Source: Synechococcaceae bacterium WB4_1_0192
Lineage (GTDB): Bacteria; Cyanobacteriota; Cyanobacteriia; PCC-6307; Cyanobiaceae
Direction: 5' to 3'
NCBI GenBank assembly: GCA_009926195.1
Contig: RFPK01000095.1
Coordinates: 1 to 7,507, forward strand
DNA: 7,507 nt
Made by a program: the position numbers and the translations under genes. Shown here one piece after another: positions 6,751 to 7,507 of the stretch. Every line of letters begins with the position of its first letter. The first letter of the stretch is position 1. The notes under the pieces were generated by a model that was not told where the DNA came from, ran no database searches, and saw nothing but the letters and a program-made list of their open reading frames with translations.

Positions 6751-7507
6751 TCAGGCCTGCGCCGACAGGAACGCCTGCACCTGGTCTGGATCGGGCTGGG
6801 GATCGATGGCACCGGTCCCCTGGCAGACCAGGGCACCGCAGGCGGCGGCGAAACGCAGGGCCGCGGTTGGATCCAGCGCACCGCTCAACAACGACGGCAG
6901 CGCACAGAGCTGATGCAGCAACCCAGCCAGGAAGGCATCACCGGCGCCGGTGCTGTCCACCCAGGCAACCGGGAAGGCGGGAAGGCGGCCACTGCGGCCG
7001 GCAATGCACCAGCTCAGGGGCGCCGGGCCATCGCTGACCACCACCGCCGGCCGCTGCGGCAGGGCAGCGCTGACCGCCGCCGCCTCGGCCGTGCCGAACA
7101 GCCCGAGGGCTTCCTCGCGGGCGCACTTGAGCAGGGCCGCCTGCTCCAGCAGCGGCCGCATCGCGGCGATGGCTTCCGGCCAGGGCCCAGCGGCCGGATC
7201 AGCGCCGGAATCCCAGAAGGTGGGGCGCCAGTTGACGTCCAGCGCCAGGGGCACGGCGGCCGCCGCCGCTTCACGGCAGGCCAGCTGCAGGGCTGCTGTC
7301 GCCGCTGGCGAGGCCAGGGGGATGGTGCCGACGAGCAACCAGCGCGCCTGCGCCAGCAGGGGCCCGAGTGCGGCGGACAACCGTGCGGCATCGAGCGCCT
7401 GATCCGCAAACGCGGCGGCAGCGAAACCCGACTCCGCCGCCGCAAAGCCTCCGAACTGACGCTCACCGCTGACATCGCGGCGCACCAGCACGATCCGGCT
7501 GGGGCGC
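6751..7507 (-). CDS. PfkB-family carbohydrate kinase (fructokinase-like), 5' end off the right edge
   Basis: This is the C-terminal 251 residues of a ribokinase/PfkB-family kinase, which transfers the ATP gamma-phosphate to a sugar. The family signature DSTGAGDAF is encoded at 6957-6931 and contains the catalytic-base Asp and the anion-hole Gly-Ala-Gly. LALDVNWRPTFW, about 95 residues earlier, matches the D-x-N-x-R block seen in fructokinases, and VVVSDGPAPLSW precedes the ATP-binding part. The frame is open to the edge of the window and upstream codons encode RPSRI. The GTG at 7491 is therefore internal, and roughly the first quarter of the protein, with much of the sugar-binding site, lies outside. 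Fructose is a guess from the D-x-N-x-R block; other sugars are possible. The gene converges on tsaE. Confidence 0.88.
   Translation of the reverse strand, partial: RPSRIVLVRRDVSGERQFGGFAAAESGFAAAAFADQALDAARLSAALGPLLAQARWLLVGTIPLASPAATAALQLACREAAAAAVPLALDVNWRPTFWDSGADPAAGPWPEAIAAMRPLLEQAALLKCAREEALGLFGTAEAAAVSAALPQRPAVVVSDGPAPLSWCIAGRSGRLPAFPVAWVDSTGAGDAFLAGLLHQLCALPSLLSGALDPTAALRFAAACGALVCQGTGAIDPQPDPDQVQAFLSAQA

Noticed and set aside
7489..7491. GTG at 7491 as the start of the kinase gene
   Set aside because: Upstream codons to the window edge stay open and encode family-like residues (RPSRI), and a start here would remove the N-terminal part of the sugar-binding domain.

Overview
The window is dense, high-GC bacterial chromosome with eight genes and no intergenic gap above about 170 bases. 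The protein sequences and gene set (MreB/MreC/MreD, a sugar-binding lipoprotein, SSB, a DedA protein, adenosylhomocysteinase, TsaE and a PfkB kinase) suggest a cyanobacterium of the high-GC Synechococcus/Cyanobium group. This assignment rests on recalled resemblance of MreB and AhcY to picocyanobacterial proteins, not on a search.

Layout. Positions 1-3257 on the minus strand form one tight transcription unit, mreB > mreC > mreD > sugar-binding lipoprotein. Its junctions are 5 nt, 2 nt and an ATGA overlap. The lipoprotein gene appears to be broken by a frameshift near 171-190, and its 3' end lies beyond the left edge. A 167-bp divergent region (3258-3424) separates this unit from plus-strand ssb (3425-3835). 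It contains a 9-bp direct repeat spaced 21 bp and the only strong Shine-Dalgarno sequence seen in the window. ssb converges on dedA (3922-4557, minus) across a long imperfect hairpin. Upstream of dedA on the same strand lies ahcY (4719-6146, minus), which ends in a clear intrinsic terminator. ahcY and tsaE (6270-6743, plus) diverge from a 123-bp region. tsaE converges on a PfkB-family kinase (minus, 5' end off the right edge) with only 7 bp between their stop codons.

How the genes relate. MreB, MreC and MreD form the elongasome scaffold that places peptidoglycan synthesis. The lipoprotein is translationally coupled to them but belongs to sugar ABC uptake, so the link looks positional rather than mechanistic. 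SSB serves DNA replication and repair, AhcY recycles the methylation by-product SAH, TsaE helps make tRNA t6A, and the kinase phosphorylates a sugar.

This is mostly ordinary core chromosome. I found no mobile element, CRISPR array, RNA gene or new system. The points most worth checking are the broken sugar-binding gene, the spaced direct repeat in the mreB-ssb region, and the mreB start site, which has a GTG codon and no Shine-Dalgarno sequence.
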